From the NCBI RefSeq assembly GCF_000425725.1, contig NZ_AUDZ01000017.1, forward strand, positions 19,349 through 83,348: DNA of 64,000 nt, read 5' to 3'. Of the stretch, positions 46,332 to 55,864 are shown in pieces. How positions within the stretch are numbered: position 1 is the stretch's first letter; the number at the start of each line of letters is the position of its first letter. Position numbers and translations under genes: made by a program. The notes under the pieces were generated by a model. That model had not been told where the DNA came from. It made no database searches and saw nothing but the letters and a program-made list of their open reading frames with translations. This DNA is from Halomonas halocynthiae DSM 14573 (lineage in GTDB: Bacteria > Pseudomonadota > Gammaproteobacteria > Pseudomonadales > Halomonadaceae).

Positions 46332-47489
46332 ATGACGATATTGACATCAATTCTTAATATGGGGCAGGGCGGTAAACGCGTTGTCATCAAAGACACGATC
46401 GATATTGCAGGCTTGCCTACACAGGCAGCATCGGAATCTCTTGCTGAGGCATCGCCAGCCTTGAACCATGCTGACATCGTCTCGCGCACGCTCCAGGCGG
46501 GCTACCACATTGTTGGCAAGGCCAATTTGCATGAATTGGCTTTTGGTATGACGGGAGTCAATGCCTGGACGGGCACGCCGGAAAATCCCAACTATCCCGC
46601 ATTGATTCCCGGTGGTTCCTCTAGCGGTTCTGCGGCAGCCGTAGCCGCAGGGCTGGCAGATATTGGAGTCGGCACTGATACCGGTGGATCTATTCGCGTA
46701 CCCGCAGCCTGCTGCGGCGTGTATGGGTTGAAACCTACTTTTGGTCGTTTGAGCCGAGAAGGCATCATGCCGACAGTGAGCAGTCTCGACTGCGTCGGCC
46801 CCTTGGCCGCTAATTTGCAGGATTTGATCGACTTCATGAGTGCGGTGGACTCTGCGTTCTTGCCGGAAGCTGCTGGTCCGATCAGTACCTTGGGGGTTGT
46901 CAGAGTCAGTGCCGAGTCAGCCATCCTACAAGGTTTAGAGAGTCAGCTTAGTCAGGCCAAAGCAAGGCGGACAGAGGTGGTATTGCCGCTGATGGATGAG
47001 GCGTTTCAAGCGGCCATGGTCGTGATTAATCGTGAGACCTATCTGGCTTGTGAGGCGCTAATAGGCTCTCATAAGTTGGGGGACGATATCGAAAAGCGCC
47101 TGCACGCTGCGGCCTCTACTTCCGATGGTGAACTCGCCGAAGCTGAGCAGGTGCGCGATGCTTTTACCGCCGCCATCGACACCCTGCTCACTCAGCATGA
47201 CTGCCTCGTACTGCCGACACTCCCGCACTTTCCTATGACGGTTCGCGAAGCACTGGCGGGCCGACAGGATTTGAACTTATCGCTATTTGCACGTCCCTTT
47301 AACCTTTCTGGCCATCCCGCGTTATCCATCCCCTTGCCGTCTTACCAAGAGCTGCCTGTTTCCATGCAAGTGATAGGACGTCGTGGCGACGATGCGGGCG
47401 TGTGCCGTGCCGGATGGCAATTGATTCATCAAGGGGCGCCGATGGAGACGACATTACAACAAGGAGATAACCATGCCGCAGTACGTTGA
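46332..47489 (+). CDS. iacH: Amidase-signature-family protein (IacH-like)
   Basis: About 385 residues of the amidase signature family. The catalytic triad is visible: lysine in VVIKDTIDIAG, the cis-serine in GGSSSGSAAAVAAGLADIGV and the nucleophile serine in GTDTGGSIRVPA. IacH is the amidase encoded in known indole-3-acetic acid degradation clusters, and iacA follows here with a 17-base overlap. It is somewhat shorter than most family members because the N-terminal helices are reduced. ATG at 46332 is used; an earlier frame start is unlikely. Confidence 0.8.
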   Translation: MTILTSILNMGQGGKRVVIKDTIDIAGLPTQAASESLAEASPALNHADIVSRTLQAGYHIVGKANLHELAFGMTGVNAWTGTPENPNYPALIPGGSSSGSAAAVAAGLADIGVGTDTGGSIRVPAACCGVYGLKPTFGRLSREGIMPTVSSLDCVGPLAANLQDLIDFMSAVDSAFLPEAAGPISTLGVVRVSAESAILQGLESQLSQAKARRTEVVLPLMDEAFQAAMVVINRETYLACEALIGSHKLGDDIEKRLHAAASTSDGELAEAEQVRDAFTAAIDTLLTQHDCLVLPTLPHFPMTVREALAGRQDLNLSLFARPFNLSGHPALSIPLPSYQELPVSMQVIGRRGDDAGVCRAGWQLIHQGAPMETTLQQGDNHAAVR

Positions 47490-48618
47490 TAAGGAGCAGT
47501 GGGGGGGCGAGGCACGTTTTGATGCATTGCTCGACGATATCCGTTCAAGGCGTGAGGAGATTGAGGAACTACGGCATATCCCTACGGATATCATTGACCA
47601 GTTCAAGGCGATCGGCGTCTATCGTGCCATGGTGCCCGTTCGGTTTGGTGGTGATGAAAAGTCGCCGACAGAATTTCTGCGCATGGTCGAAGCGATTTCC
47701 GCCGCTGACGGTTCAGCAGGCTGGGTGGCCAGCTTTGGTATGAGTCCTGCGTATCTTGCTGCCTTACCTGAAAGCACGCTGCAAGACGTCTGGCAGGAAA
47801 GCCCAGATGTGGTGTTTGCGGGTGGTATCTTTCCACCACAGCCTGCTGAGCGCACCGATGGCGGCTTTAAGGTGAGTGGCCGCTGGAGGTTCGCCAGTGG
47901 CTGTATGGGGGCATCGCTTTGCGGCGTAGGGATCCTGCCGGAGGAAGAAGGTGCGTTGCCGCGTATGGCGGTGATGCCGCGCTCGTGTGTCGAGATCGAT
48001 CCTACCTGGAACATGATCGGGATGGTAGGAACCGGCAGCCATGATTTAGTAGTGGACGGCGTAGAAGTGCCCGAAGAGTGGACCTTTGTTCGGGGTGGCA
48101 AACCCACAATCGAAGGCGCATTTTTTCGTTACCCGTCGCTTTCGTTTGCTGCTCAAGTGTTATCAGTCACGACGTTGGGTATGGCGCGAGAGGCGCTGGA
48201 TATCGTTCGCGCATCGGTTCAGGGGCGGAAGTCGATCACTGGTGCGCCCAATTTGGGCCAGCGGGAATATGCTCAAATTTCTCTAGCCAAAGCAGAAGCC
48301 CGAGTGCGTGCGGCGCGTCATTTCTTTTATGAAAGTACGGACGACGCTTGGCGCGCTACCGAGGCAGGCGGCGAGCCAGATCGTGATCAGATCAATTTAC
48401 TGCGTCTATCCACGACCCATCTGACACACGAGTGTGCCGCTGCGATTCAAGAGCTTTATCGCATCAGCGGTATGAACGGTGCCGATAATGCGCACCCACT
48501 ATCACGCATATTGCGCGACTCCCAGCTGTGCACCCAGCACGCCTTTATGGGCGAAATTACTTGGAAAAATGCCGGAGCTATCTTCTTCGGCCATGACCCA
48601 TTGCCGGGCTATCTGTAA
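47473..48618 (+). CDS. iacA: Acyl-CoA dehydrogenase-fold flavin monooxygenase (IacA-like)
   Basis: A 381-residue class D flavin-dependent monooxygenase of acyl-CoA dehydrogenase fold, recognisable by RFGGDEKSPTEFLRMVEAIS, the flavin-site GRWRFASGCMGA and the C-terminal helices. In the Iac pathway, IacA performs the first hydroxylation of indole-3-acetic acid, using reduced flavin from the reductase IacG. AGGAG precedes the start, within the end of iacH. Identification as IacA depends on the cluster as a whole. Confidence 0.85.
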   Translation: MPQYVDKEQWGGEARFDALLDDIRSRREEIEELRHIPTDIIDQFKAIGVYRAMVPVRFGGDEKSPTEFLRMVEAISAADGSAGWVASFGMSPAYLAALPESTLQDVWQESPDVVFAGGIFPPQPAERTDGGFKVSGRWRFASGCMGASLCGVGILPEEEGALPRMAVMPRSCVEIDPTWNMIGMVGTGSHDLVVDGVEVPEEWTFVRGGKPTIEGAFFRYPSLSFAAQVLSVTTLGMAREALDIVRASVQGRKSITGAPNLGQREYAQISLAKAEARVRAARHFFYESTDDAWRATEAGGEPDRDQINLLRLSTTHLTHECAAAIQELYRISGMNGADNAHPLSRILRDSQLCTQHAFMGEITWKNAGAIFFGHDPLPGYL

Positions 48619-48653
48619 CCGGCACTAAGCACCTCATAACGGAGATTATCACT

Positions 48654-48998
48654 ATGCAACGCGTACTTTTCTGTATTGGTATCAACCAGAACTTTATGGA
48701 TGCACCTGCCGAAGAAGGTATGCAGGTTTGGCAAGCCTTCAGTCAGATGATGCAGGGCATTGACGGGCTACCTGGCGTCACGATTCTGGGAGTCATGGAC
48801 GACGACCGGATCATGGTTGGTCCCTCTGCAACAGCGCCGTGGACGGCGTACATCATGGCCGATGTGCCTGATTATGACACCGTTGTTGAAGCCTGTAATT
48901 TTTTCCGTACCACCCCTGTGGGCGATGGTACCTACAAACTCTGGAAATACGCACGCGTCGAAGCACGTATCGGGCGTGAGCTGGTAGTGCCTGAATAA
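48654..48998 (+). CDS. iacB: IacB-like small protein
   Basis: A 114-residue soluble protein (MQRVLFCIGINQNFMDAPAE at the start), likely of dimeric alpha-beta barrel type. A protein of this size follows iacA in known auxin-degradation clusters; it is required for pathway function but its exact reaction is not settled. GGAG precedes the start. The call rests on position, size and cluster. Confidence 0.75.
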   Translation: MQRVLFCIGINQNFMDAPAEEGMQVWQAFSQMMQGIDGLPGVTILGVMDDDRIMVGPSATAPWTAYIMADVPDYDTVVEACNFFRTTPVGDGTYKLWKYARVEARIGRELVVPE

Positions 48999-49063
48999 CC
49001 AACGCTATCCAGTGGTCAGCGCGCTGCGTGAAAGTGCGCTGACCAAGTGATGAGGAGAACAAT

Positions 49064-50338
49064 ATGAACCAGTTAATAGACGTTAAGAACATTACCCTAG
49101 ACCCCAACCGACTGGTTGAGGAAGGTCGGGTTGTATCGACGATGTACACCAGCCCCGAGCTGTTTGACACAGAGCAGGAAAAGATCTTTCGCAAAACTTG
49201 GGTATGGGTGGCTCACGAAAGTGAAGTGCCTGATAAAGGGGCCTTCAAACTCTCCACTGTAGGCCGTGAACCAGTCATTGTGGTGCGTGACCGTAAGCGC
49301 AATATTCACGTGATGCTGAACCGCTGCCGTCACCGTGGTGCCACGGTCTGTGAAATCGACAAAGGCAAAACTTCCTCTTTCCAGTGTCCCTATCATGGTT
49401 GGGGATATGGGTTAGATGGCAGCTTACGCGCGATTCCTCATCCTGAGCAGTATGGCGAAGAGTTCGATAAGGCCCAACTTGGCCTATTTACTCTGAGGAC
49501 TGAAAGTTATAACGGGATGGTCTTTGCCACTTTTAATGACGATATTGAGCCGCTTGAGGAATTTCTCGGCGCTGCCAAGAAGTGGATTGACCTGTTTATG
49601 AAGCAGGGCGGCGGCTACCCCGTAAAAACTCTCGGCGAACATCAATTTTCCGTCCCGATGAACTGGAAAGTGCAGCTTGAGAACACCACGGACGCTTACC
49701 ACTTTCCCATTGTGCACAAGTCCTTCCTCCAGTCGTTAGATGAAGAAGCTGAGGAAACCTTTACCTTCCTAGATGGTGAAGGGTTTGTTGAAGATCTTGG
49801 CAACGGCCACTCTGTGATGGTTATGATTCCCGAGCTGGTTGATTTAGAAGAAGACTTAGATCGCAAGATACCTGAGCGCTTTGAAGCATTAGCGGAAGAG
49901 TTACGCAATGAAGGCTACCCCGATGAGCAAGTGCGCCGCATTGTGCGGGCGGTCGGTGGGTCAGGCTTCAATCTTAACCTATTCCCCAATGTGGCCTGCT
50001 CCATGGCGTTCTTTCGGGTCCTGACGCCGGTGGCCGTCGACAAGACTGATATTCGTCATATCGCACTTGGCATGGATGGCGGCCCCTCTGCTGCCAATCG
50101 TATTCGACTACGTTTGCACGAACACTTCCAAGGTCCCATGGGCTTCGGTTCTCCCGACGATGCCGAGGTGTGGGAACGCATTCAGCGGGGCGTCGAGAGT
50201 GGCACCGAGCTACCTATCCTGGTGAATCGTGGTATCGAGAAAGAGGCTCAGGGCGAAGCCGGACCTCGTGGTCATGTCTCGGATGAAACGGGTATGCGCG
50301 CTGCTTATGCAATGTGGAAACGGATGATGCAGGAGTAA
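49064..50338 (+). CDS. iacC: Rieske aromatic-ring oxygenase, large subunit (IacC-like)
   Basis: A 424-residue oxygenase alpha subunit. Rieske ligands: Cys88-x-His90 (NRCRHRG) and Cys108-x2-His111 (CPYHGWGYG). Mononuclear iron ligands: Asp210, His213 and His218 in ENTTDAYHFPIVHKSF. In the Iac pathway it acts on the oxidised indole intermediate toward catechol. Strong GAGGAG ahead; the beta subunit gene follows after four bases. Confidence 0.9.
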   Translation: MNQLIDVKNITLDPNRLVEEGRVVSTMYTSPELFDTEQEKIFRKTWVWVAHESEVPDKGAFKLSTVGREPVIVVRDRKRNIHVMLNRCRHRGATVCEIDKGKTSSFQCPYHGWGYGLDGSLRAIPHPEQYGEEFDKAQLGLFTLRTESYNGMVFATFNDDIEPLEEFLGAAKKWIDLFMKQGGGYPVKTLGEHQFSVPMNWKVQLENTTDAYHFPIVHKSFLQSLDEEAEETFTFLDGEGFVEDLGNGHSVMVMIPELVDLEEDLDRKIPERFEALAEELRNEGYPDEQVRRIVRAVGGSGFNLNLFPNVACSMAFFRVLTPVAVDKTDIRHIALGMDGGPSAANRIRLRLHEHFQGPMGFGSPDDAEVWERIQRGVESGTELPILVNRGIEKEAQGEAGPRGHVSDETGMRAAYAMWKRMMQE

Positions 50339-50342
50339 ACAC

Positions 50343-50828
50343 ATGAAAAATTCTGAGCAAGATAACTTGTTGTGGCGGGTAGCGCAGTTCATCTGGAACG
50401 AGGCTGCCACTCTGGATGCGAGAGAGTACGACAGCTGGCTTGATCTCTGGAATCCCGACGGCCTGTACATCATTCCTATCGAAGAGGCAGAGGACTATGC
50501 GGAAGTTCTCAATCTCTGCTACGACGATGACAAGATGCGTCGCGATCGTATCAAGCGATTCCAAGACGGCTTTTCGATCTCGTCGGCTCCCCCCGCCATC
50601 ACCGCTCGCACCGTGTCGCGCTTTGTGATTGATGCAGTTGATGGCGAAACGGTCGTGGTTTCCTGCGCGCAGCATCTTGTCGAAGACAAGTTCGGGCGCC
50701 AGCGACTGTGGGCAGCGAATGTGCACTATACCCTCACCGCCACCGATTCAGGCTTCATGCTTCAGAAAAAGGTGGTTCGTCTACTTAATTCAGATGGAGT
50801 GCTGAACTCGTTCAGCTATTTGTTCTGA
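50343..50828 (+). CDS. iacD: Ring-hydroxylating oxygenase, small subunit (IacD-like)
   Basis: A 161-residue cone-shaped beta subunit (family start VAQFIWNEAATLDAREYDSW; ending LLNSDGVLNSFSYLF). It gives the alpha-beta hexamer its shape without catalytic residues. Its stop overlaps the iacE start (TGATG), so the genes are coupled. Confidence 0.88.
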   Translation: MKNSEQDNLLWRVAQFIWNEAATLDAREYDSWLDLWNPDGLYIIPIEEAEDYAEVLNLCYDDDKMRRDRIKRFQDGFSISSAPPAITARTVSRFVIDAVDGETVVVSCAQHLVEDKFGRQRLWAANVHYTLTATDSGFMLQKKVVRLLNSDGVLNSFSYLF

Positions 50829-51586
50829 TGGCTACACCACTACCTGACAACATACAGACCGCTGTCGTTACCGGCGGTGCCCGTGGACTCGGCGTTCATA
50901 TCGTGCGTGCGTTACACCAAGCAGGGTTTCGCGTGGTGATCACTGATATCGATCCCAAGCCTGCTGAGGCGCTGGCCTCTGAATTGGATCTGGCGGGTGA
51001 AACAGCGGTGACGGCAACGCTGGATGTCGATAAGCCCGATGACTTTCAGTTGGTTCTGGATAAGGTCATCGAACGCTTTGGACGTTGTGAAGTGCTGGTC
51101 AACAATGCGGCACGCACAGCTGCCCAGAATGTATTCGATATTGATCCGGCAGACTTCAATGCGGTGATGGCCACCAATGCTGGTGGTGTTTTTACAGGCT
51201 GCCAAGTTTTTGGGCGTCATTTTAGGGAGCGAGGTTACGGCCGGCTAATTAATCTCGCTTCCCTGGCTGGTCAAAATGGCGGCACAGCAACGGGAGCCCA
51301 TTACGCTGCTTCTAAGGGTGCCATCCTAACTTTGACCAAAATTTTTGCCCGTGACCTGGCTAAAGATGGAGTTACATGCAATGCCATTGCCCCCGGCCCA
51401 TTAGACACCCCGATGGTACGTGAGGTGCTTGGCGACAATCTCGATAAGGCACTTGCCAATATTCCCGTAGGGAAATTAGGCGCCCCTGATTTAGTCGCCC
51501 AGATGGTGACGTTCTTGGCCAGCCCTCAGGCAGCTTTTGTTACGGGTGCCTGTTGGGATGCCAACGGTGGCATTTACATGCGCTGA
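50828..51586 (+). CDS. iacE: Short-chain dehydrogenase (IacE-like)
   Basis: A 252-residue classical SDR: cofactor motif TGGARGLGVHI, NNAA, and catalytic Ser-Tyr-Lys (NLASLAGQNGG; HYAASKG). In auxin-degradation clusters IacE converts the indole-dioxygenase side intermediate; the exact step is uncertain. Coupled to iacD and followed by the reductase gene after 16 bases. Confidence 0.88.
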   Translation: MATPLPDNIQTAVVTGGARGLGVHIVRALHQAGFRVVITDIDPKPAEALASELDLAGETAVTATLDVDKPDDFQLVLDKVIERFGRCEVLVNNAARTAAQNVFDIDPADFNAVMATNAGGVFTGCQVFGRHFRERGYGRLINLASLAGQNGGTATGAHYAASKGAILTLTKIFARDLAKDGVTCNAIAPGPLDTPMVREVLGDNLDKALANIPVGKLGAPDLVAQMVTFLASPQAAFVTGACWDANGGIYMR

Positions 51587-51602
51587 GCAACCGGAGATGA
51601 CC

Positions 51603-52559
51603 ATGCAAGATGACACCTTGACGTTACGTGTTGATCGTCGCGAGATCCAGGCCAATGGAATCGCTGTGATCGATCTGGTCGCCCCAGACGGCAGAGAGCT
51701 GCCGTCATTTGAAGCGGGGGCTCATATTGATATTCATTTGGGTGAGGGGCTGATACGCCAATACTCATTAAGTAATGCCCCGAGCGAAAGGCAGCGCTAT
51801 CGCCTCGGTGTTCTTCTTGATCCCAGCTCAAGGGGAGGTTCTAGCGCGGTACATGAACGGCTTTATGAGGGTATCGACGTGAAAGTGAGTGCGCCGCGCA
51901 ACCTTTTTCCCCTGTCATCATCGGCGGCTCATACGCTGTTGGCGGGTGGCGGTATCGGCATTACACCAATGATTGCCATGGCCTATGAGCTAAAAGCGGC
52001 TGGGCGCTCATTTGAACTGCATTACTGCTGTCGTGGTAAAGAGAGTGCTGCATTCATCGCTGAGCTGGAAGCTACATTCAGCGATGAGCTGATACTGCAC
52101 TTTGATGACGGTGCGCCTGACCAACGACTGGATATTCACGCCGTATTAGCGAGCCAGCCAGAGGAGACGCACCTCTATGTGTGCGGACCAACCGGCTTTA
52201 TGGATTGGGTAATAGAGGCGGCAAAAAAAGCGGAATGGCCCAATACTCAGGTGCATTCGGAATATTTCACCGCAGAGGTGGATACCAGTGGAGGTGCTTT
52301 TGAGGTGGAGGCGGCTGCTAGTGGTGTCGTCGTTCAAGTTGAAGAAGGCATGTCTATTGCCAAGGCGCTGAAAGCTGCTGGGATCAAAGTTGATGTTTCC
52401 TGCGAGGAAGGGGTGTGCGGTACCTGCATCTGCGATGTGCTGGAAGGGCTCCCTGATCACCGGGACCAGTTTCTCAGTGATGAAGAGAAAGAAGATAACG
52501 ACCAAATTGCCGTGTGCTGTTCGCGCGCCAAGAGTTCGCGGCTTGTTATCGATATTTGA
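51603..52559 (+). CDS. iacF: Flavin/2Fe-2S oxygenase reductase, phthalate dioxygenase reductase type (IacF-like)
   Basis: A 318-residue electron-transfer reductase: FMN-binding barrel (RQYSLSNAPSERQRYRL), NADH domain (LLAGGGIGITPMIAMAYEL, YVCGPTGFMDWV) and a C-terminal plant-type ferredoxin (CEEGVCGTCICDV). It supplies electrons from NADH to the Rieske oxygenase IacCD. ATG at 51603 has GGAG six bases ahead; earlier in-frame starts are inside iacE. Confidence 0.9.
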   Translation: MQDDTLTLRVDRREIQANGIAVIDLVAPDGRELPSFEAGAHIDIHLGEGLIRQYSLSNAPSERQRYRLGVLLDPSSRGGSSAVHERLYEGIDVKVSAPRNLFPLSSSAAHTLLAGGGIGITPMIAMAYELKAAGRSFELHYCCRGKESAAFIAELEATFSDELILHFDDGAPDQRLDIHAVLASQPEETHLYVCGPTGFMDWVIEAAKKAEWPNTQVHSEYFTAEVDTSGGAFEVEAAASGVVVQVEEGMSIAKALKAAGIKVDVSCEEGVCGTCICDVLEGLPDHRDQFLSDEEKEDNDQIAVCCSRAKSSRLVIDI

Positions 52560-52582
52560 CCTTTAAAGAAGGGGGCTTCGCC

Positions 52583-53131
52583 ATGCACGGCCTAATTACA
52601 AGACTTTGTGGGTGGGTTCTGAATTTCTGTGGTATCTGCCTACTGCTGATTGCCTTTGTGATTGGCGCTGGTGTGTTAATGCATTTGATGGGGGCGTCGC
52701 AATTGGTTGAGTTCGAGACGCCTTACTGGCTACTGGGCAGTAGTATTACTTTCAACTCGCTAATGGGGCTGCAGGTACTGCTATTTACCTTTGCCATGAT
52801 GCTAGCGGTTGCCCCCGTGATGTGGCTTGACCGGCATGTGAAAGTCGACGTGCTGCATGCGCGCCTGTCGTCTCGCTATCGAGGTGCTATTGAGTTGGCC
52901 GGTCACCTCCTGTTTGGTATTCCCTTCTTTGTCTTGCTGCTGCTGCCTGCTTACCGATTCGCTGAGCGAGCTTATGTTACCGGTGAGCGTTCCACGGATG
53001 GGGGGTTAGCCGACATCTATGTCATCAAGTCGGCGTTGCCCGTTGGCGTGACTCTTTTTTTAGCCGTATTAGTGTTGATCGTTGCCATAAGTGCTTGGCG
53101 TTGGGCCACTGGGAGGCAGATACATGCTTGA
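52583..53131 (+). CDS. TRAP transporter small membrane subunit DctQ (system 2)
   Basis: A 182-residue four-helix protein with the DctQ-like stretch PVMWLDRHVKVDVLHARL. It follows iacF by 23 bases and overlaps dctM2, thus sits in the middle of the auxin operon. It diverges strongly from the first dctQ, so the two TRAP systems are not a recent duplication. Confidence 0.88.
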   Translation: MHGLITRLCGWVLNFCGICLLLIAFVIGAGVLMHLMGASQLVEFETPYWLLGSSITFNSLMGLQVLLFTFAMMLAVAPVMWLDRHVKVDVLHARLSSRYRGAIELAGHLLFGIPFFVLLLLPAYRFAERAYVTGERSTDGGLADIYVIKSALPVGVTLFLAVLVLIVAISAWRWATGRQIHA

Positions 53132-54452
53132 GGTATGGATGCCACTTTGCATGGTGGTGCTTCTATTTGCAGGCATTCTGGCGGGTTACCCGGTAGCACT
53201 TGTGCTGGGTGGGGTGTCGTCGGCGTTTCTATTGCTCTCTGATCTGCCCATGGCTTTTGCCAACCTAATGCTTACCCGTGTTTATGCCAATGCGTTAAAC
53301 AACTGGCTTTATATCGCCATTCCTATGTTTATTTTGATGGGGTTGCTGCTGGAGCGAACGGGGCTGGCGAAGGATGCTTTCAACGTGAGTGAGCGGATGC
53401 TACGTCGACTTTCAGGGCATTTAGCGTTAACGGTGTTGTTTATTGGTGGGTTGATGGCGGCGACTACCGGCGTGGTGGGTGCTTCTGTGGTGTTGTTGGC
53501 GGTATTGGCCTTGCCGCGCATGCTGGATGCTGGTTATTCAGCCTCTTCTGCATCTGGCCTGATATCGGCATCAGGTACCCTGGCAATCCTAATGCCTCCT
53601 TCGGTGATGCTGATTATCTTGTCGAGCCTGGTGGGGGTGCCGGTCGGGCATCTCTTTCGAGCAGCACTTGTTCCCAGTGCGCTATTACTGTTGCTTTATA
53701 TGCTCTATTCACTAGGGCTTGCCTGGTGGGGGCAGTGTGCAGAAACGCCTGCCGAAAATGGCGAGGCGGCCATGCTTGAACAGCCGGGTATATGGCGCAA
53801 CGTGCTGGCGCTTTTTCCTTTTCTTGTTCTGATTCCTACGGTGCTGGGAACGATCGTATTTGGGGTGGCGACTCCTACTGAAGCCAGTGGAGTGGGTGTT
53901 TTGGCGGTCCTGCTCTTTGCATTACTGATGGGTAAGATCAATGTTTCTTCCGTCATGACGGCCGCTCGAGAGGCCGTTATCTCTACCGCTATGATCATGA
54001 TGTTAGTTATCGCTGCTACCTGCTTCTCCCTGATTTTTAAAGGCGTTGGAGGTGATGGCTTGATTCGCAGTAGCTTGGAGTTACTGGGTGGCGGCAGTTG
54101 GAGCGTACTGTTTTTGATTCTCTTGCTGGTCTTTTTATTGGGATTTTTCTTAGATTGGCTAGAAATATCGCTGATTTTGATGCCTATCTTCGTGCCCATC
54201 GTGACGCAACTTGATTTGGCAAACGGGCTCAGCGAGACGTCACTGTTAGTGTGGTTTGCCATTTTATTTGCCATCAATCTGCAAACGTCATTTCTCACTC
54301 CGCCCTTTGGCGTATCGCTTTTCTATTTGAAAGGGGCGGTGGGTGAGCGTGTCACCACCTTGGACATTTATCGAGGCGTACTGCCTTTCATTGCTATTCA
54401 GCTATTTGTCTTGCTGATTATCCTGCTTTTTCCGGGGATTTTGATGTTGTAG
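53124..54452 (+). CDS. TRAP transporter large membrane subunit DctM (system 2)
   Basis: A 442-residue large permease with twelve helices and family motifs TTGVVGASVVLLAVLALPRM, GTLAILMPPSVMLIIL and LTPPFGVSLFYLKG. The 8-base overlap with dctQ2 sets ATG 53124 as start. Likely substrate is an aromatic or other carboxylate linked to auxin metabolism; inferred from position. Confidence 0.92.
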   Translation: MLEVWMPLCMVVLLFAGILAGYPVALVLGGVSSAFLLLSDLPMAFANLMLTRVYANALNNWLYIAIPMFILMGLLLERTGLAKDAFNVSERMLRRLSGHLALTVLFIGGLMAATTGVVGASVVLLAVLALPRMLDAGYSASSASGLISASGTLAILMPPSVMLIILSSLVGVPVGHLFRAALVPSALLLLLYMLYSLGLAWWGQCAETPAENGEAAMLEQPGIWRNVLALFPFLVLIPTVLGTIVFGVATPTEASGVGVLAVLLFALLMGKINVSSVMTAAREAVISTAMIMMLVIAATCFSLIFKGVGGDGLIRSSLELLGGGSWSVLFLILLLVFLLGFFLDWLEISLILMPIFVPIVTQLDLANGLSETSLLVWFAILFAINLQTSFLTPPFGVSLFYLKGAVGERVTTLDIYRGVLPFIAIQLFVLLIILLFPGILML

Positions 54453-54494
54453 CGCGTTTAACAATAACGACAACCTGAAACAGGAGTTGAAATT

Positions 54495-55523
54495 ATGATG
54501 TTTCCTCTCAAGAAAACTCTCGTCGGTACAGGTATATCACTGCTGGCCTCTACTGCGATGGCCCAAACTCTTACGCTGCAATCTGCGTTTCCCTTCAGTC
54601 TGGAGGTAATTGACCGCTCGATACATCGTTTCGTCGATGATGTTTCCACGGCGACGGATGGAAAGCTTACATTCACACCTTATGATGCGGGCGCCTTTTC
54701 ACCGCCTTTTGAAATATTGGAGAATGTCGGCAATGGTAGTTTGGACGCTGGTTGGTCAGCGGCTAGCTATTGGGCAGGTCAAATACCTGCAGCCGCGCTG
54801 TTTCAGAGCATTCCCTTCGGGCCTGATGTGCCCAAATACTTGGCTTGGATTTATGGCGGCGGCGGCCTGGAACTTTGGGAAGGGCTTTACGAACCCTACA
54901 ACGTAGTGCCGATTCCTTGCGGCAGCATGCTCTCTGAAGCCGGAGGCTGGTTCTCTCAGGAAATCAATGGTGTGGAAGATCTACAAGGTCTCAGTATGCG
55001 CATCAGCGGCTTGGGTGGCGAGGTCGTCAGTCAGCTGGGTATTTCGCCGGTTTCCCTTCCTGCTGGAGAGACCTTCCTAGGCCTAGATACTGGGCGTATT
55101 GGGGCCGCTGAGCTCAGTTTTCCCACCATTGATACCAGCGCTGGCTTTTATGAGGTAGCCAAGCACTATTACTTCCCTGGCTGGCACCAGCCCGGCAGCC
55201 TTAATGAGTTGCTGATTAATGCTGACGTATGGGCTGGGCTTGCTGAGAGTCAGCAGCTCGCCGTGCGCAATGCCTGTAGTGATCTCAGTATTCATATGTA
55301 TGCCCATGATATGCAAGCGCAATCTGCTGCGCTGGAAGAGTTCCGCAGTGCCGGAGTCACCGTTGAACGCTTTCCAGATGAGGTACTAACCGCGCTTCAG
55401 GCCGCCACGGTAGGTGTGCTGGACAATGCCGCTCAAGCCGATGAAGGCTTTTCCGAGGTGATTCAGTCGTATCAGGACTTTAGTGAGCGTTACGACGAGT
55501 ATCGTGATTTGACCACTTTTTAA
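54495..55523 (+). CDS. TRAP transporter DctP-type binding protein (system 2)
   Basis: A 342-residue periplasmic binding protein with a cleavable signal peptide (AMAQ). The selectivity arginine is in GLSMRISG and the hinge region in PAGETFLGLDTGRIGAAELS, which resembles 2-oxo-acid binding TRAP proteins. It follows dctQM2 as third gene, so this TRAP system is complete. Not close to the binding proteins at 40697 and 62517. Confidence 0.92.
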   Translation: MMFPLKKTLVGTGISLLASTAMAQTLTLQSAFPFSLEVIDRSIHRFVDDVSTATDGKLTFTPYDAGAFSPPFEILENVGNGSLDAGWSAASYWAGQIPAAALFQSIPFGPDVPKYLAWIYGGGGLELWEGLYEPYNVVPIPCGSMLSEAGGWFSQEINGVEDLQGLSMRISGLGGEVVSQLGISPVSLPAGETFLGLDTGRIGAAELSFPTIDTSAGFYEVAKHYYFPGWHQPGSLNELLINADVWAGLAESQQLAVRNACSDLSIHMYAHDMQAQSAALEEFRSAGVTVERFPDEVLTALQAATVGVLDNAAQADEGFSEVIQSYQDFSERYDEYRDLTTF

Positions 55524-55644
55524 CCGAGGGTCTGGGAGTGGCGAGCGGCCAAGTTCTTGACGCTTTGCGTAGCCGTGACACTGGTTAGGCCAAATCAATC
55601 GAGCGTTGTTCATTAACCCACAAGAACCCATAACAAGGATCATT

Positions 55645-55836
55645 ATGCCTACCGTTCACGTTTATATGATGTCAGGCAGGACACAGCAGCAGAAAGAAGC
55701 ACTAATCAGCGAAGTTACAGACGCTGTGGTGTCTTCTGTTAGTGCTCCCAAAGAGAACGTGCGAGTGATTATCAGCGAAATCCCCAAAAGTGAATATGGG
55801 ATCGGTGGCGTCACGGGTGAAAAACTAGGGCGCTAA
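55645..55836 (+). CDS. 4-oxalocrotonate tautomerase-family enzyme
   Basis: A 63-residue tautomerase with the catalytic Pro right after the initiator Met, Arg in MSGRTQQQKE and Arg in ENVRVIIS, matching Pro1, Arg11 and Arg39 of classical 4-OT; the aromatic at position 50 is Tyr in place of Phe (SEYGIGG). It isomerises enol-type dicarboxylates in meta-cleavage pathways, which would be unexpected if catechol goes through the ortho pathway suggested by catB. AGGA lies ahead of the ATG. Confidence 0.92.
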   Translation: MPTVHVYMMSGRTQQQKEALISEVTDAVVSSVSAPKENVRVIISEIPKSEYGIGGVTGEKLGR

Positions 55837-55864
55837 AGACGACTAATAATTAATGGAATGAAAT

